Position numbers and translations under genes: made by a program. The notes under the pieces were generated by a model. That model was not told the DNA's origin, searched no databases, and saw only the letters and a program-made list of their open reading frames with translations. From positions 14,373 to 50,830 of the forward strand of contig JROS01000062.1 in the NCBI GenBank assembly GCA_000769715.1: a stretch of 36,458 bases of DNA, given 5' to 3'. Positions 18,573 to 26,521 of this stretch are shown piece by piece. Each line of letters starts with the position of its first letter. Position 1 is the first letter of the stretch. Origin of the DNA: Desulfobulbus sp. Tol-SR. Lineage in GTDB: Bacteria > Desulfobacterota > Desulfobulbia > Desulfobulbales > Desulfocapsaceae.

Positions 18573-18693
18573 TTTTTTTTTGCGTTTCCTTTTCGTTTGG
18601 GGTTCGGTATATTCCCAGACTCATCGGGCGATACTAAAAGACAAGCTCGCCTGCAGCAAGCATTTTCCACCGTTTCAGTGACGAAGAGCACCA

Positions 18694-19575
18694 ATGAAAG
18701 GCATCATCCTCGCCGGCGGCTCCGGCACCCGGCTCTACCCCCTGACCCGGGTCATCAGCAAACAGCTGATCCCCATCTATGACAAACCAATGATCTATTA
18801 CCCGCTGTCGGTGCTCATGCTCGCCGGCATCCGGGACATACTGATCATCTCGACCCCGCACGATCTCCCGAGTTTCCGCGAGCTATTCGGCGACGGAGCG
18901 CAGCTTGGGCTGGCGATCAGCTACGCCGAGCAGCCACGCCCGGAAGGCCTGGCCCAGGCCTTCATCATCGGCAAGGAATTCATCGGCCAGGATTCGGTCT
19001 GCCTGATTCTCGGCGACAATATCTTCTTCGGCCCCGGCTTCACCAAGATCCTGCGGGAAAGCTCCCAGCTGACCAGCGGCGGCCTGATCTTCGGTTACAT
19101 GGTGAGCGACCCCGAGCGCTACGGGGTGGTCGAGTTCGATGCCGACAACCGGGTGGTCGGGATCGAGGAGAAACCGCTGCGGCCGAAGTCGAAATTCGCC
19201 GTCCCCGGCCTCTACTTCTACGACAACGATGTCGTCGCCATCGCCGAGCAGGTCAGACCGTCGGCCCGCGGCGAACTCGAGATCACCGACATCAACAACG
19301 AGTACCTGCGCCGCGGCACCCTGAAGGTCCAGCCGCTCGGCCGCGGCTTCTGCTGGCTCGACACCGGCACCCACGAGTCGCTGCAGCAGGCGGCCAGCTA
19401 TGTCCAGGCGGTCCAGGAACGGCAGGGGCTGAAGATCGCCTGCATCGAGGAGATCGCCTACCAGCTTGGCTACATCACCCTCGATCAGCTCCTCCATCTG
19501 GCCAATGATCTGATGAAAAATCAGTATGGCCAGTATATCACCGATGTCGTCGCCGAGATGAAGAATGCACGCTGA
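18694..19575 (+). CDS. rfbA: Glucose-1-phosphate thymidylyltransferase
   Basis: This is a 293-residue RmlA/RfbA enzyme making dTDP-glucose from glucose-1-phosphate and dTTP, the first step of dTDP-rhamnose synthesis. It has the N-terminal signature '[23 protein letters not shown]' with the usual '[20 protein letters not shown]', then 'LGDNIFFG', '[19 protein letters not shown]' and '[14 protein letters not shown]'. The length is normal. It is translationally joined to rfbD: its stop codon lies within the ribosome-binding site of the next gene. The 121-bp region shared with the divergent phosphomannomutase gene should hold its promoter. Confidence 0.97.
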   Translation: MKGIILAGGSGTRLYPLTRVISKQLIPIYDKPMIYYPLSVLMLAGIRDILIISTPHDLPSFRELFGDGAQLGLAISYAEQPRPEGLAQAFIIGKEFIGQDSVCLILGDNIFFGPGFTKILRESSQLTSGGLIFGYMVSDPERYGVVEFDADNRVVGIEEKPLRPKSKFAVPGLYFYDNDVVAIAEQVRPSARGELEITDINNEYLRRGTLKVQPLGRGFCWLDTGTHESLQQAASYVQAVQERQGLKIACIEEIAYQLGYITLDQLLHLANDLMKNQYGQYITDVVAEMKNAR

Positions 19576-19582
19576 GGGAAAG

Positions 19583-20476
19583 ATGAAGATACTCATCATC
19601 GGCGCCCGGGGCCAGCTCGGCTCGGACTGCTGCAACATCCTGTCCGCCGACAACCAGACCCTGGGGTGCGACATCCCGCAGATCGATATCGGCGACCCGG
19701 CCAGCGTCGACCGCTACATCGATGATACCCGTCCGGAGGTCATCATCAACTGCGCCGCCTACACCGCCGTCGATACCTGCGAGACCGAGGTCGAGCTCGC
19801 CTGGAAGGTCAACGCCGAAGGCCCGAAAAACCTGGCGATCGCCGCCCGCCGGACCGACAGCCGGCTGATCCACATCTCGACCGACTATGTCTTCGACGGC
19901 ACCAAACCGGCGCCGCAGGCCTACAGCGAGGACGACCCGACCAACCCGCTGTCCCAGTACGGCCGGAGCAAACTGGCGGGCGAGGAGTACATCGCCGCTC
20001 TGGGCGGCAACGCGATCATCCTGCGCACCGCCTGGCTCTATTCGGCCTATGGCAAAAATTTTCTCAAGACGATGCTCCGTCTGGCACTCGCCGATTCCAA
20101 GCGGCCGCTGAAGGTCGTGGACGACCAGTACGGCTCGCTGACCTGGTCCTACACCCTGGCGCTGCAGATCCGCAAACTGCTGCACTCGGACATGACCGGC
20201 ATCATCCACGCGACCAGCGACGGCCACTCCACCTGGTACGGCGCCGCCCGCTACTTCCTCGAGGCGATGCAGGTGCCGCACAACCTGGCTCCCTGCGCCA
20301 CCGCCGAATACCCGACTGCGGCCCATCGACCGGCCAACTCGATCCTCGCCAACACCCGGCTGGACAAGGCGGGCATCTCTACCTTCGGCAGCTGGCAGCG
20401 GGACGTCGACACCTTTGTCAGTCAATTCCGGGAGAACCTTATCGAAGAGGCCAAGGCGGCACTGCGGCAGGGGTGA
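19583..20476 (+). CDS. rfbD: dTDP-4-dehydrorhamnose reductase
   Basis: This is a 297-residue short-chain reductase (RmlD/RfbD) that makes dTDP-L-rhamnose in the last step of the pathway. It has the Rossmann loop 'MKILIIGARGQLGSD', the NAD(P)-binding 'INCAAYTAVDTCE', the catalytic Y-x3-K in 'SQYGRSKLAGE', and the substrate region 'RTAWLYSAYGKNF'. ATG 19583 follows TGAGGGA, which overlaps the rfbA stop; a start at 19565 inside rfbA is less likely. rfbB and rfbC, needed for the two middle steps, are not in this window. A 22-bp repeat array begins right after the stop codon. Confidence 0.97.
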   Translation: MKILIIGARGQLGSDCCNILSADNQTLGCDIPQIDIGDPASVDRYIDDTRPEVIINCAAYTAVDTCETEVELAWKVNAEGPKNLAIAARRTDSRLIHISTDYVFDGTKPAPQAYSEDDPTNPLSQYGRSKLAGEEYIAALGGNAIILRTAWLYSAYGKNFLKTMLRLALADSKRPLKVVDDQYGSLTWSYTLALQIRKLLHSDMTGIIHATSDGHSTWYGAARYFLEAMQVPHNLAPCATAEYPTAAHRPANSILANTRLDKAGISTFGSWQRDVDTFVSQFRENLIEEAKAALRQG

Positions 20477-20480
20477 TAAC

Positions 20481-20690
20481 CTGCCATCGCGACCTGCCCC
20501 CGCTGTCATCTCGACTTTCCCCCGCTGTCATCTCGACCTGCCACTGCTGACATCTCGACCTGCCCCTTCTGTCATCGCGACCTGCCCCCGCTGTCATCTC
20601 GACCTGCCACTTCTGTCATCTCGACCTGCCCCTTCTGTCATCACGACCTGCCCCTTCTGTCATCTCGACCGGAGGGAGAGATCTCATGCA
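20481..20690. repeat. Nine-unit tandem array with exact 22-bp period
   Basis: The core CATC(T/G)CGACCT starts at 20485, 20507, 20529, 20551, 20573, 20595, 20617, 20639 and 20661, exactly 22 bp apart. The spacer is C/T-rich (GCCCC..CTGT). The last unit runs into GGAGGGAGAGATCTCATGCA, the left arm of the longer hairpin element found elsewhere in the window, but no right arm follows. The array fills the space between rfbD and the PilZ gene. Confidence 0.9.
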
Positions 20691-20696
20691 ACAGGC

Positions 20697-21077
20697 TCAG
20701 GCAGGTTCGTTGAAGCTGAAATCGTCAATCAGATCATGGATATATCGTGCCGTCTCAGGGTTCAGGTCGTGGATCTCGAACCCGGTGATGTAGAAATCGG
20801 GATTGACATCCTGCCGGCACCATTTACTGCTGGCGGTGAACAGCAGTTCCTCCCGGTTGGCTGATCCCGACGGCAACCGCATCCGGAGATGATATGTTGC
20901 GTCGACGGGAATCGGGTCGTCGCTGATCAGCATGGCCCCCTTGGTCGAGACATCGACCAGGTGCCCGATCACGTGGGTGCTCATCCCCTCGAATACCCGC
21001 AGATAGAAGACGAGGTGCCGGCGTTCGACCTTGCGCCTCTCCCTGCCCCGGTTGTTGCCCGCCTGTTCCTCAACCAT
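20697..21077 (-). CDS. PilZ-domain protein
   Basis: This 126-residue protein is a single PilZ domain, predicted to bind cyclic di-GMP. RxxxR appears in 'ERRKVERRHLVFYLRVF' (about residues 13-22), and DxSxxG in 'GHLVDVSTKGAMLIS' (about residue 46). The remaining strands ('TYHLRMRLPSG', 'FTASSKWCRQD', 'FYITGFEIHDL') complete the beta barrel, and a C-terminal helix follows. A signal peptide or second domain is absent, so it would act through a protein partner in the cytoplasm. It lies 12 bp downstream of the UPF0280 gene on the same strand and may share its transcript. Confidence 0.85.
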   Translation of the reverse strand: MVEEQAGNNRGRERRKVERRHLVFYLRVFEGMSTHVIGHLVDVSTKGAMLISDDPIPVDATYHLRMRLPSGSANREELLFTASSKWCRQDVNPDFYITGFEIHDLNPETARYIHDLIDDFSFNEPA

Positions 21078-21089
21078 GATATCCCCCAG

Positions 21090-21755
21090 CTATAATTGAA
21101 CCAGTTCGACGCTTCCGACCGCCCCCATCAAATCACCGCAAATCACCACCACGCCGACAATTTCGGCAAAGCCTTGAGCGATCTCCAGCGCCAGCCGGAT
21201 CCCTCCCTTGCCGCCCCCACCGCGCCCGACCTCGTTGCCCAGCCGGGTGGCGACCGCATCGGCCAGCGGCGTCGAGGCCGCCAGCACGGTGACCGAATCG
21301 GCCTCGCCGAAACTGAGCGAATGGCCGACGGTTCCCGACGAGGTGCAGACGGCCATCGGCATCTGCCGGGCGTCGATCTTGAGCCCGACCTTGCCGCTCA
21401 GAGGCGACCGGCCGGCAAAGATGGCTACGGTGCAGTCTCTCCTCCGGGACAGAAAGATATCACCGCCATTCTCCACGATCACCTCCTGCACTCCGCAATG
21501 GAGGAGCCTGCGGCCGACATGTTCGGCAATGGTTCCGGCCACCGCCGCCATCGGCCCGACCTCCGCCGCCTCTCCGGCCTGGAGCATGTCCCTGATCAGC
21601 GGCGGAGCCAGCGGATCAGGCGGCAGAGGAACCAGCGCAGGCACCCTGATCCGGTACGCATGGGGATCTTTTTTCATCCTCTCATTCCAAGGGCCCTCTA
21701 TCTTCAGCAGCGAACAGACATTCAGGCGGCCCGACGCCGGTCCATCGGCAAGCAC
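21090..21755 (-). CDS. UPF0280-family protein (ApbE-like fold)
   Basis: This 221-residue protein carries the full UPF0280 core: 'VGPMAAVAGTIAEHVGRRLL', 'VIVENGGDIFLS', 'AVCTSSGTVGHSLSFGEADSVTVLA' and 'LADAVATRLGN'. These motifs resemble the FMN transferase ApbE, and members are found in methanogens and Desulfobacterota; their reaction is not known to me. GTG 21755 is preceded by GAAGGA. The N-terminal about 50 residues fit the family poorly. A segment reading 'FHRQVKES' in another frame just upstream, with a GTGTG run at the junction, raises the possibility of a 2-bp frameshift that removed the true start. Confidence 0.8.
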   Translation of the reverse strand: MLADGPASGRLNVCSLLKIEGPWNERMKKDPHAYRIRVPALVPLPPDPLAPPLIRDMLQAGEAAEVGPMAAVAGTIAEHVGRRLLHCGVQEVIVENGGDIFLSRRRDCTVAIFAGRSPLSGKVGLKIDARQMPMAVCTSSGTVGHSLSFGEADSVTVLAASTPLADAVATRLGNEVGRGGGGKGGIRLALEIAQGFAEIVGVVVICGDLMGAVGSVELVQL

Positions 21756-21820
21756 ACGGCAGATTCCTTCACCTGCCGATGAAAGATCCCATGCCGGATC
21801 AAGATCATTCTTGAATTATA

Positions 21821-21852
21821 TAGACCCGCTCTCTCCCTGCAAGGGGCGGGGT
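21821..21852. other. GC-rich hairpin between cvpA and the UPF0280 gene
   Basis: GACCCGC and GCGGGGTC form a stem of 7-8 bp with one bulge, around an interior that includes CCCTGCAAGGG. It lies in the gap after cvpA and may limit read-through or stabilise the cvpA mRNA. No T-tract follows on the minus strand. Confidence 0.35.
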
Positions 21853-21893
21853 CCATTTTCTCAATGAAGACAATTGAATTCGAAGGTCCCGAC

Positions 21894-22652
21894 CTATGGC
21901 TGCGGCAGAGGTGCGGCGGCACGGGCGGGAGCCGAAGAATCGACGGCAGCCTTATCGGCCGGGAGTTCATCCCAGAACGATGATCCCGGCGACCCGGCTT
22001 TGGCCGGACCGGATGGAGGAAAGGACGGGGGCGGATTGACCGGCGCCGGTCGGACGCTCTCCGGCGACGGCGAGGTCTGCGGCGGCACCTTGGCACTCGG
22101 GGCGATATACTCCTTGACGGTATCGACCGAGATCGCCGGCACCTGCTGCATCAGGGCCTTCCGGGCCTCTTCGTTGCGGATCAGTTCCAGGGCCAGCCCG
22201 GTCGCCGCATTCAGCTCGTCGCAGGTCTCGCAGCTGCGCAGCAGCTGGTTTTCCGGAGCCAGGACGGTGCCGAGTACCATATGCATCAGCACAACCAGCA
22301 GGATCCCCTTGGCCAATCCCAGAACTCCGCCGAGCAGCCGGTCAAACCAACCGGCCATCGACACCTTGATGACATAGTTCAGCCCTTTGCCGGCCAGCAC
22401 GGCGACAATATAGGTGGCGACAAACACCAGGGCGTAAGCGGCAAAGAAAACAACCTTGGGATTTCCGGAAAGATCTCGTAAAAAGGGGAAGAGTCTGTCA
22501 TGATACTGACTGGCGACGATATAGCCGAAATACAGGGCGACGAGGCCGATGATCTGCCTCAGAAAGCCCAGCCACAGGCCCCGTGCCACGAGGAGCAGCA
22601 GCAGGCCCAGGACCAGCAGATCGTAAAATGTCAGATTGGCGCCGATTTCCAT
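21894..22652 (-). CDS. CvpA-family inner membrane protein
   Basis: This 252-residue protein has four membrane helices in residues 1-135 with the CvpA pattern: 'FYDLLVLGLLLLLVARGLWLGFLRQIIGLVALYFGY', then 'GWFDRLLGGVLGLAKGILLVVLMHMV'. The C-terminal third is cytoplasmic or periplasmic, Pro/Ser/Ala-rich and poorly ordered. CvpA is needed for colicin V production in Escherichia coli, and in other bacteria is tied to envelope stress and biofilm. No bacteriocin gene is seen nearby, so the general envelope role is more likely. ATG 22652 follows AAGGTGA. Confidence 0.85.
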   Translation of the reverse strand: MEIGANLTFYDLLVLGLLLLLVARGLWLGFLRQIIGLVALYFGYIVASQYHDRLFPFLRDLSGNPKVVFFAAYALVFVATYIVAVLAGKGLNYVIKVSMAGWFDRLLGGVLGLAKGILLVVLMHMVLGTVLAPENQLLRSCETCDELNAATGLALELIRNEEARKALMQQVPAISVDTVKEYIAPSAKVPPQTSPSPESVRPAPVNPPPSFPPSGPAKAGSPGSSFWDELPADKAAVDSSAPARAAAPLPQP

Positions 22653-22773
22653 ACATCACCTTGATTCAGGACACTGCTCATTCATGTATTGAGACCATAC
22701 ATTTTGTCAGGAGAGATTGCCTCAGAAGAGGTTCCGTCAGGAGAGCCTTTTACAGAAGGAATGTCTTCCTATC

Positions 22774-22935
22774 CTGTCATCTCGACCTTTCGGCCCTGTC
22801 ATTTCGACTTTTCGGCCCCTGTCATTTCGACCTTTCGGCCCCTGTCATTTCGACCTTTCCCCTTTGTCATCTCGACCGAAGGGAGAGATCTCCGACAGGA
22901 AAAACAAGATTTCTCGCTGTCGCTCGAAATGACAA
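22774..22935. repeat. Five-unit arm array leading into a complete hairpin element
   Basis: GTCATYTCGACCTTTC units have their CAT at 22778, 22800, 22823, 22846 and 22868, spaced 22-23 bp. The last is the left arm of a full hairpin: TTGTCATCTCGACCGAAGGG (22864 on) pairs across a 15-bp centre with the reverse complement ending GAAATGACAA (22926-22935). Confidence 0.85.
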
Positions 22936-23045
22936 GAAAAAAATCAAAATGACAAGAGAAAACTCGATATGCCATGAGAAAAGCTCGACTTTCAAAGAAA
23001 AAACTCGACCTGCCAAGAGAAAGCTCGACCTGCCAAAATTTTCGC
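22924..23045. repeat. Right-hand array of 20-21-bp units
   Basis: Starting in the right arm of the hairpin element, units beginning TCGAAATGAC, TCAAAATGAC, TCGATATGCC, TCGACTTTCA, TCGACCTGCC and TCGACCTGCC follow each other at 22924, 22944, 22964, 22985, 23005 and 23025. They decay away from the element, mirroring the array on its left. Confidence 0.75.
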
Positions 23046-23187
23046 CCGGAATGATGACAATATCACTCGAAATGACCGGCTACAAGGTCTCCTTCGGTTT
23101 TGCCCCCATTCAACCCTGTTATTTCGCAAGAGGCCCAATAGTTAGCAAAAACCGTTAAAACAGCAAGTTGTTTTTCATATCGTGCCG

Positions 23188-23973
23188 ATGCCGAAATCTC
23201 CCGCCGCCACCCTGCTCCTGCTCGAAAAGACCCTGGCCGTTGTCTTCCCCGAGCACTTGGCATCGCTGTCGCTGACGGCGGTCGTCAGCCCTGAAGCGTA
23301 TCTTACCCAAACGCCGGCCGCGGGAACCATCACTCTGGCCGATCCGGAGTTGGCAACGCTTGCCTCTTACACCCTGCCCAAGCGACGCGCCCAGTGGCTC
23401 ACCGGCCGGATCTGCGCCAAGCAGGCGACCAGCGAATATCTCCGGAGATTTGTGCCGCAGCTGCCGCTCCCCGAGTCACGGGACATCATGATCCGCAACC
23501 TGCCCAGCGGCCGCCCCGAGATCGACAGCCCGCTCGCCGCCGTTCGCGGACTCGATCTCTCGATCTCGCACAGCGGCGGTTACGCCGCCGCCCTGGTCTC
23601 ATCATCCGCCTGCGGCATCGACATCCAGGAGGACTCGGAAACGCTTCCCCGCATCAGCAACCGCTTCTGTCAGGCGCACGAGGCGGAGATCCTGCAGCGC
23701 CACCTCCCCGATCATCATCCCATACCCCGGCTCAACCTGTTGTGGACGGCCAAAGAGGCGGCCCGCAAGGCGGTCGGGAGGGAGAAGATGCCCGGATTTC
23801 TCGAACTGGTCCTGCACCGCTGCGAACCGACCTCCGATCAATATGCCATGCTGGTTCTGCGCCAGGATCCATGCCCCCCGCAGCCGCCGAGGGACCTGAT
23901 CATCCTGGCGACCCGATTCGCTCATTTTTCTCTCAGCGTCGTACTCACCAACGGAGGAAACGCCCATGCCTGA
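23188..23973 (+). CDS. 4'-phosphopantetheinyl transferase superfamily protein
   Basis: This is a 261-residue enzyme of the Sfp/EntD-like class that moves the phosphopantetheine arm of CoA onto a carrier protein serine. The three family motifs are present: 'LDLSISHSGGYAAALV' (about residues 120-135), the metal-binding 'CGIDIQED' (Asp and Glu), and 'LLWTAKEAARKAVG' with the W-x2-KEA-x2-K pattern. The length fits two pseudo-duplicated halves rather than the short AcpS type. A GTG lies two codons upstream of ATG 23188, and neither has a clear ribosome-binding site. No synthase genes are adjacent, so the carrier protein target is unknown. Its end overlaps mutM by 8 bases, so the two are probably translated together. 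Confidence 0.88.
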   Translation: MPKSPAATLLLLEKTLAVVFPEHLASLSLTAVVSPEAYLTQTPAAGTITLADPELATLASYTLPKRRAQWLTGRICAKQATSEYLRRFVPQLPLPESRDIMIRNLPSGRPEIDSPLAAVRGLDLSISHSGGYAAALVSSSACGIDIQEDSETLPRISNRFCQAHEAEILQRHLPDHHPIPRLNLLWTAKEAARKAVGREKMPGFLELVLHRCEPTSDQYAMLVLRQDPCPPQPPRDLIILATRFAHFSLSVVLTNGGNAHA

Positions 23974-24796
23974 ACTGCCGGAAGTCGAAGTTGTCTGCCA
24001 GGGTCTCCGCCCCCATCTTGTCGGCCGGAAAATCGTCCAGATCCGCCACAGCGGCATGAACCTGCGCACCCAGATACCGATTGCCAACATGTTCCGCCAT
24101 ATCCTGAGCCGCACGGTGGTCGATGTGTCCAGGAGGGCCAAGTACCTGATCATCGCCGTCGACAACGGGGCCAGGATGCTGATCCATCTCGGCATGACCG
24201 GCCGGCTCGGCTTCTTCCCGTTCGAGGTCCCCGCCGTCCGCCACGATCATATCAGTTTTCTGCTCGACAACGACCTCGACCTGCGCCTGAACGACAGCAG
24301 GCGCTTCGGAGCCATTCACCTCTTCAGCGGCGAGGAGGCGTCCGATCTTGAACAGACATTTTTCAAAGCGACCGGGCCCGAACCGTTCAACGAGGACTTT
24401 TCGGCCCAGTACCTGATCGCAAAGGCGGCGGGGAAGAAACAGACGGTCAAGGTCTTCCTGATGACCACGACAATTGTCGCCGGCATCGGCAATATCTACG
24501 CCAACGAGATCCTGTTCGCAGCCCGCATCCATCCCGCCCGCAGTGCCGCATCGCTCAGTCCCGCGGCGTGGCGGCGGATCGTCCAGCAGACCCGCCTGGT
24601 GTTGAAGCAGGCCATCGACTGCGGCGGCTCGACCATCAGCGACTTCCTCAACGCCGACCGGAAAAGCGGCTATTTCCAGGTCCACTTCAGGGTCTACGAC
24701 CGCCAGGGCGAACCCTGCTCAACCTGCCGGCACCTCATCGAAAAGGTCCGGATCGGCGGCCGCGCCAGCTATTTCTGCCCGAAATGCCAGAAATGA
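23966..24796 (+). CDS. mutM: Formamidopyrimidine-DNA glycosylase
   Basis: This is a 276-residue base-excision repair enzyme that removes oxidised purines such as 8-oxoguanine and nicks the abasic site. The N-terminus 'MPELPEVEVVCQGL' supplies the catalytic Pro2 and Glu3, and 'SRRAKYLI' carries the conserved Lys. 'GIGNIYANEILFAARIHP' marks the helix-two-turn-helix. The C-terminal zinc finger C-x2-C...C-x2-C is complete in 'CSTCRHLIEKVRIGGRASYFCPKCQK'. All key residues appear intact. Its start codon lies inside the end of the phosphopantetheinyl transferase gene. Confidence 0.97.
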   Translation: MPELPEVEVVCQGLRPHLVGRKIVQIRHSGMNLRTQIPIANMFRHILSRTVVDVSRRAKYLIIAVDNGARMLIHLGMTGRLGFFPFEVPAVRHDHISFLLDNDLDLRLNDSRRFGAIHLFSGEEASDLEQTFFKATGPEPFNEDFSAQYLIAKAAGKKQTVKVFLMTTTIVAGIGNIYANEILFAARIHPARSAASLSPAAWRRIVQQTRLVLKQAIDCGGSTISDFLNADRKSGYFQVHFRVYDRQGEPCSTCRHLIEKVRIGGRASYFCPKCQK

Positions 24797-24879
24797 ACCA
24801 GGCACCTCCGTGTTTCCGCCGCAGGACCCGCAAAGATATAAAATATTTAGTGGTCCTCATGACATATAAAAAATGATAG

Positions 24880-24926
24880 CTGTCGTATTGCATTACCATG
24901 CATTCTGTCGTATTAACTTATAATAC
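24880..24926 (+). promoter_or_regulatory. Promoter/operator region of the CopG-ParE pair
   Basis: CTGTCGTATT occurs at 24880-24889 and 24905-24914 (25 bp apart). A palindrome GTATTA-N5-TAATAC (24910-24926) overlaps a perfect -10 box TATAAT (24919-24924). This arrangement fits self-repression by the ribbon-helix-helix antitoxin. No good -35 is seen at the normal distance. Confidence 0.5.
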
Positions 24927-24963
24927 AACCGAATACATTAGGATACAAAAAGGAGCGATAATT

Positions 24964-25203
24964 ATGAGAACAACGACTATTCGATTGAGCGACGAAACAC
25001 TGTCCCGCGTTGATACAATGGCCGACAGGTTGAACAGATCACGATCCTGGGTTATTAACCAAGCAGTTGACAGCTACTTGTCCCATGAGGAATGGCTTGT
25101 GAAGGAAATCCACGATGGTTTGACGGATCTGAAGCAGAACGACCTGGCTACCGATGATGACATCCGACGTCATTTGATCAAATGGGGAATCGATGCAGAT
25201 TGA
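24964..25203 (+). CDS. CopG/RHH-family antitoxin
   Basis: This 79-residue protein is a ribbon-helix-helix DNA-binding antitoxin. 'MRTTTIRLSDETLSRVDTMADRLNRSRSWVINQAVDSYL' gives the beta strand and two helices of the fold (residues 1-40). The C-terminal about 35 acidic residues would wrap around the toxin. ATG 24964 follows AGGAG with normal spacing; an upstream in-frame extension to 24898 lacks a ribosome site. The gene overlaps its toxin partner by 11 bp. It should bind the palindrome upstream of its own promoter. Confidence 0.88.
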   Translation: MRTTTIRLSDETLSRVDTMADRLNRSRSWVINQAVDSYLSHEEWLVKEIHDGLTDLKQNDLATDDDIRRHLIKWGIDAD

Positions 25204-25477
25204 GTGGACAAGGAAAGCACTAATTAATTTTGAACATGCTATTCAATTCATTGCGGAGAACAACCCAACGGTCGCCAAGCGTGTAGCTCAAAAAATCTGG
25301 GATAGTGTCCGACTCCTCGGTAACCATCCGGGTATAGGCCGTCCCGATCGTGTACAGGGAACCAGGGAGCTGATAATATCCGGCCTACCTTTCATTGTTC
25401 CTTATACCGTGGAAGACGGAACCATTTTCATTCTGCGGGTTCTCCATACCTCCAGAAAATGGCCGGAAATTTTGTAA
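25193..25477 (+). CDS. ParE/RelE-family toxin
   Basis: This 94-residue protein has the ParE/RelE fold: an N-terminal helix pair 'QIEWTRKALINFEHAIQFIAENNPTVAKRVAQKIWDSVRLLGNHPGIGRP' and C-terminal strands 'ELIISGLPFIVPYTVEDGTIFILRVLHTSRKWP'. The 'HPGIGRPDRVQGTREL' and 'VLHTSRKWP' stretches are typical of ParE toxins, which usually act on gyrase; some relatives cleave mRNA. The start overlaps the antitoxin gene, and the reading frame is intact and of normal length, so the pair is probably functional. Confidence 0.87.
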   Translation: MQIEWTRKALINFEHAIQFIAENNPTVAKRVAQKIWDSVRLLGNHPGIGRPDRVQGTRELIISGLPFIVPYTVEDGTIFILRVLHTSRKWPEIL

Positions 25478-25504
25478 TTGGGATACTCGCAGAGCCCCTC
25501 CTGA

Positions 25505-26521
25505 CTATTTTCTTGAATCATCCCCTTTGGCCTCCCCCGGCGCGATCTTCCTGATCAGTTCCTCCGGAAGGTGGCTGGTGAACCGGACATGGACACTGTA
25601 ATCGTCGTACAGGTGCGACGACACCCGGACGACCCTGCCGACCACCCGGAAGGAAACCGGATTGTCTTTGGAGCCGCAGGCAAATGACAGGTGCAGGTGC
25701 CTGGCCAGCAGCGCCCGGGCCGAGGCCTTTTTGCTGATTCTCGTGGCAAAGCAGGCGCCGGCCATCGAGATATTGGCGAGATCGCCGCGAAAAACGGCAT
25801 CCGTCTTCTGCCCCTCATTGGTCAGGACGATCGCCGACACGACGCCCTCCGCCAGATACCTGACTAATTCCCGCTTTTCCATCCTCTTGTTGCGGACGAT
25901 CTCGTCGACCCGGCCGTTGGTGGTGCAGAAATCGATGAGCTTGTCGAACAGCCCGGGAAATTTGTCGTCCAATTCTCCGATTGCTCCACCCTCCAGGCAC
26001 ATCAGGTGGACCTCCGAGTGGGTAACGGCCGAGGCCGGGCACAGCGAGATGGTGGTGAAGGTGCAGCCGCCGAGGATGTCGCCGCGTCCCATCTGGGCCA
26101 GGATGATATTCCGGCCATCCTTGGGAAAAAAGATCGTCACCTGGCCCCGTTCGATCAGAAAGAGGCGATCGCTCTTCGTACCATGCGAAAAAAGCAGCTT
26201 CTTCGGCGGCACAACCATCTTTTTCATGCTGTAGAACAGGCCGTTGCGCTCCTCCTCGCTGAGGTTGTCGTACAGCTTGTTCCAGATCGCGAGGTGGTCG
26301 CGGTCGAAGGCCGCCGTCTTTGCCTCCTCGATCAGGCCATTGACCTTGATGATCTCGCCAAGGGCCATCGGATCGACGGCGATGAGCTTGTTGCGCAGGA
26401 TGTCGGCACGGAGAAAGTCACTGACCTTCAGGGCGGACTCGACCTCGGCGACGAGTTTGCCGACCAGGCAGCGTTTTTCATCAGCGGAGAGCGGGGCGGG
26501 ATTGGCGGGAGTCTCGGACAT
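25505..26521 (-). CDS. Cyclic nucleotide-binding domain + PilZ domain protein
   Basis: This 338-residue cytoplasmic protein joins two sensor domains. Residues about 75-205 form a cyclic nucleotide-binding (CRP-like) barrel ('YSMKKMVVPPKKLLFSHGTKSDRLFLIERGQVTIFF', 'MGRGDILGGCTF'). The DNA-binding helix-turn-helix of CRP is absent. Residues about 215-325 form a PilZ domain with RxxxR in 'NKRMEKRELVRYL' and NxSxxG in 'GDLANISMAGACFATR', plus 'VGRVVRVSSHLYDDYSVHVRF'. The PilZ half has cyclic di-GMP-binding residues. In the barrel the conserved Arg of the phosphate cassette is not obvious, so its ligand is uncertain. ATG 26521 follows AAGG; the longer frame to 26566 is less likely. It sits alone, convergent with the ParE gene. 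Confidence 0.85.
   Translation of the reverse strand: MSETPANPAPLSADEKRCLVGKLVAEVESALKVSDFLRADILRNKLIAVDPMALGEIIKVNGLIEEAKTAAFDRDHLAIWNKLYDNLSEEERNGLFYSMKKMVVPPKKLLFSHGTKSDRLFLIERGQVTIFFPKDGRNIILAQMGRGDILGGCTFTTISLCPASAVTHSEVHLMCLEGGAIGELDDKFPGLFDKLIDFCTTNGRVDEIVRNKRMEKRELVRYLAEGVVSAIVLTNEGQKTDAVFRGDLANISMAGACFATRISKKASARALLARHLHLSFACGSKDNPVSFRVVGRVVRVSSHLYDDYSVHVRFTSHLPEELIRKIAPGEAKGDDSRK

Noticed and set aside
20481..20690. CRISPR array
   Set aside because: The repeat period is only 22 bp with almost no spacer; there are no unique spacers and no cas genes nearby.
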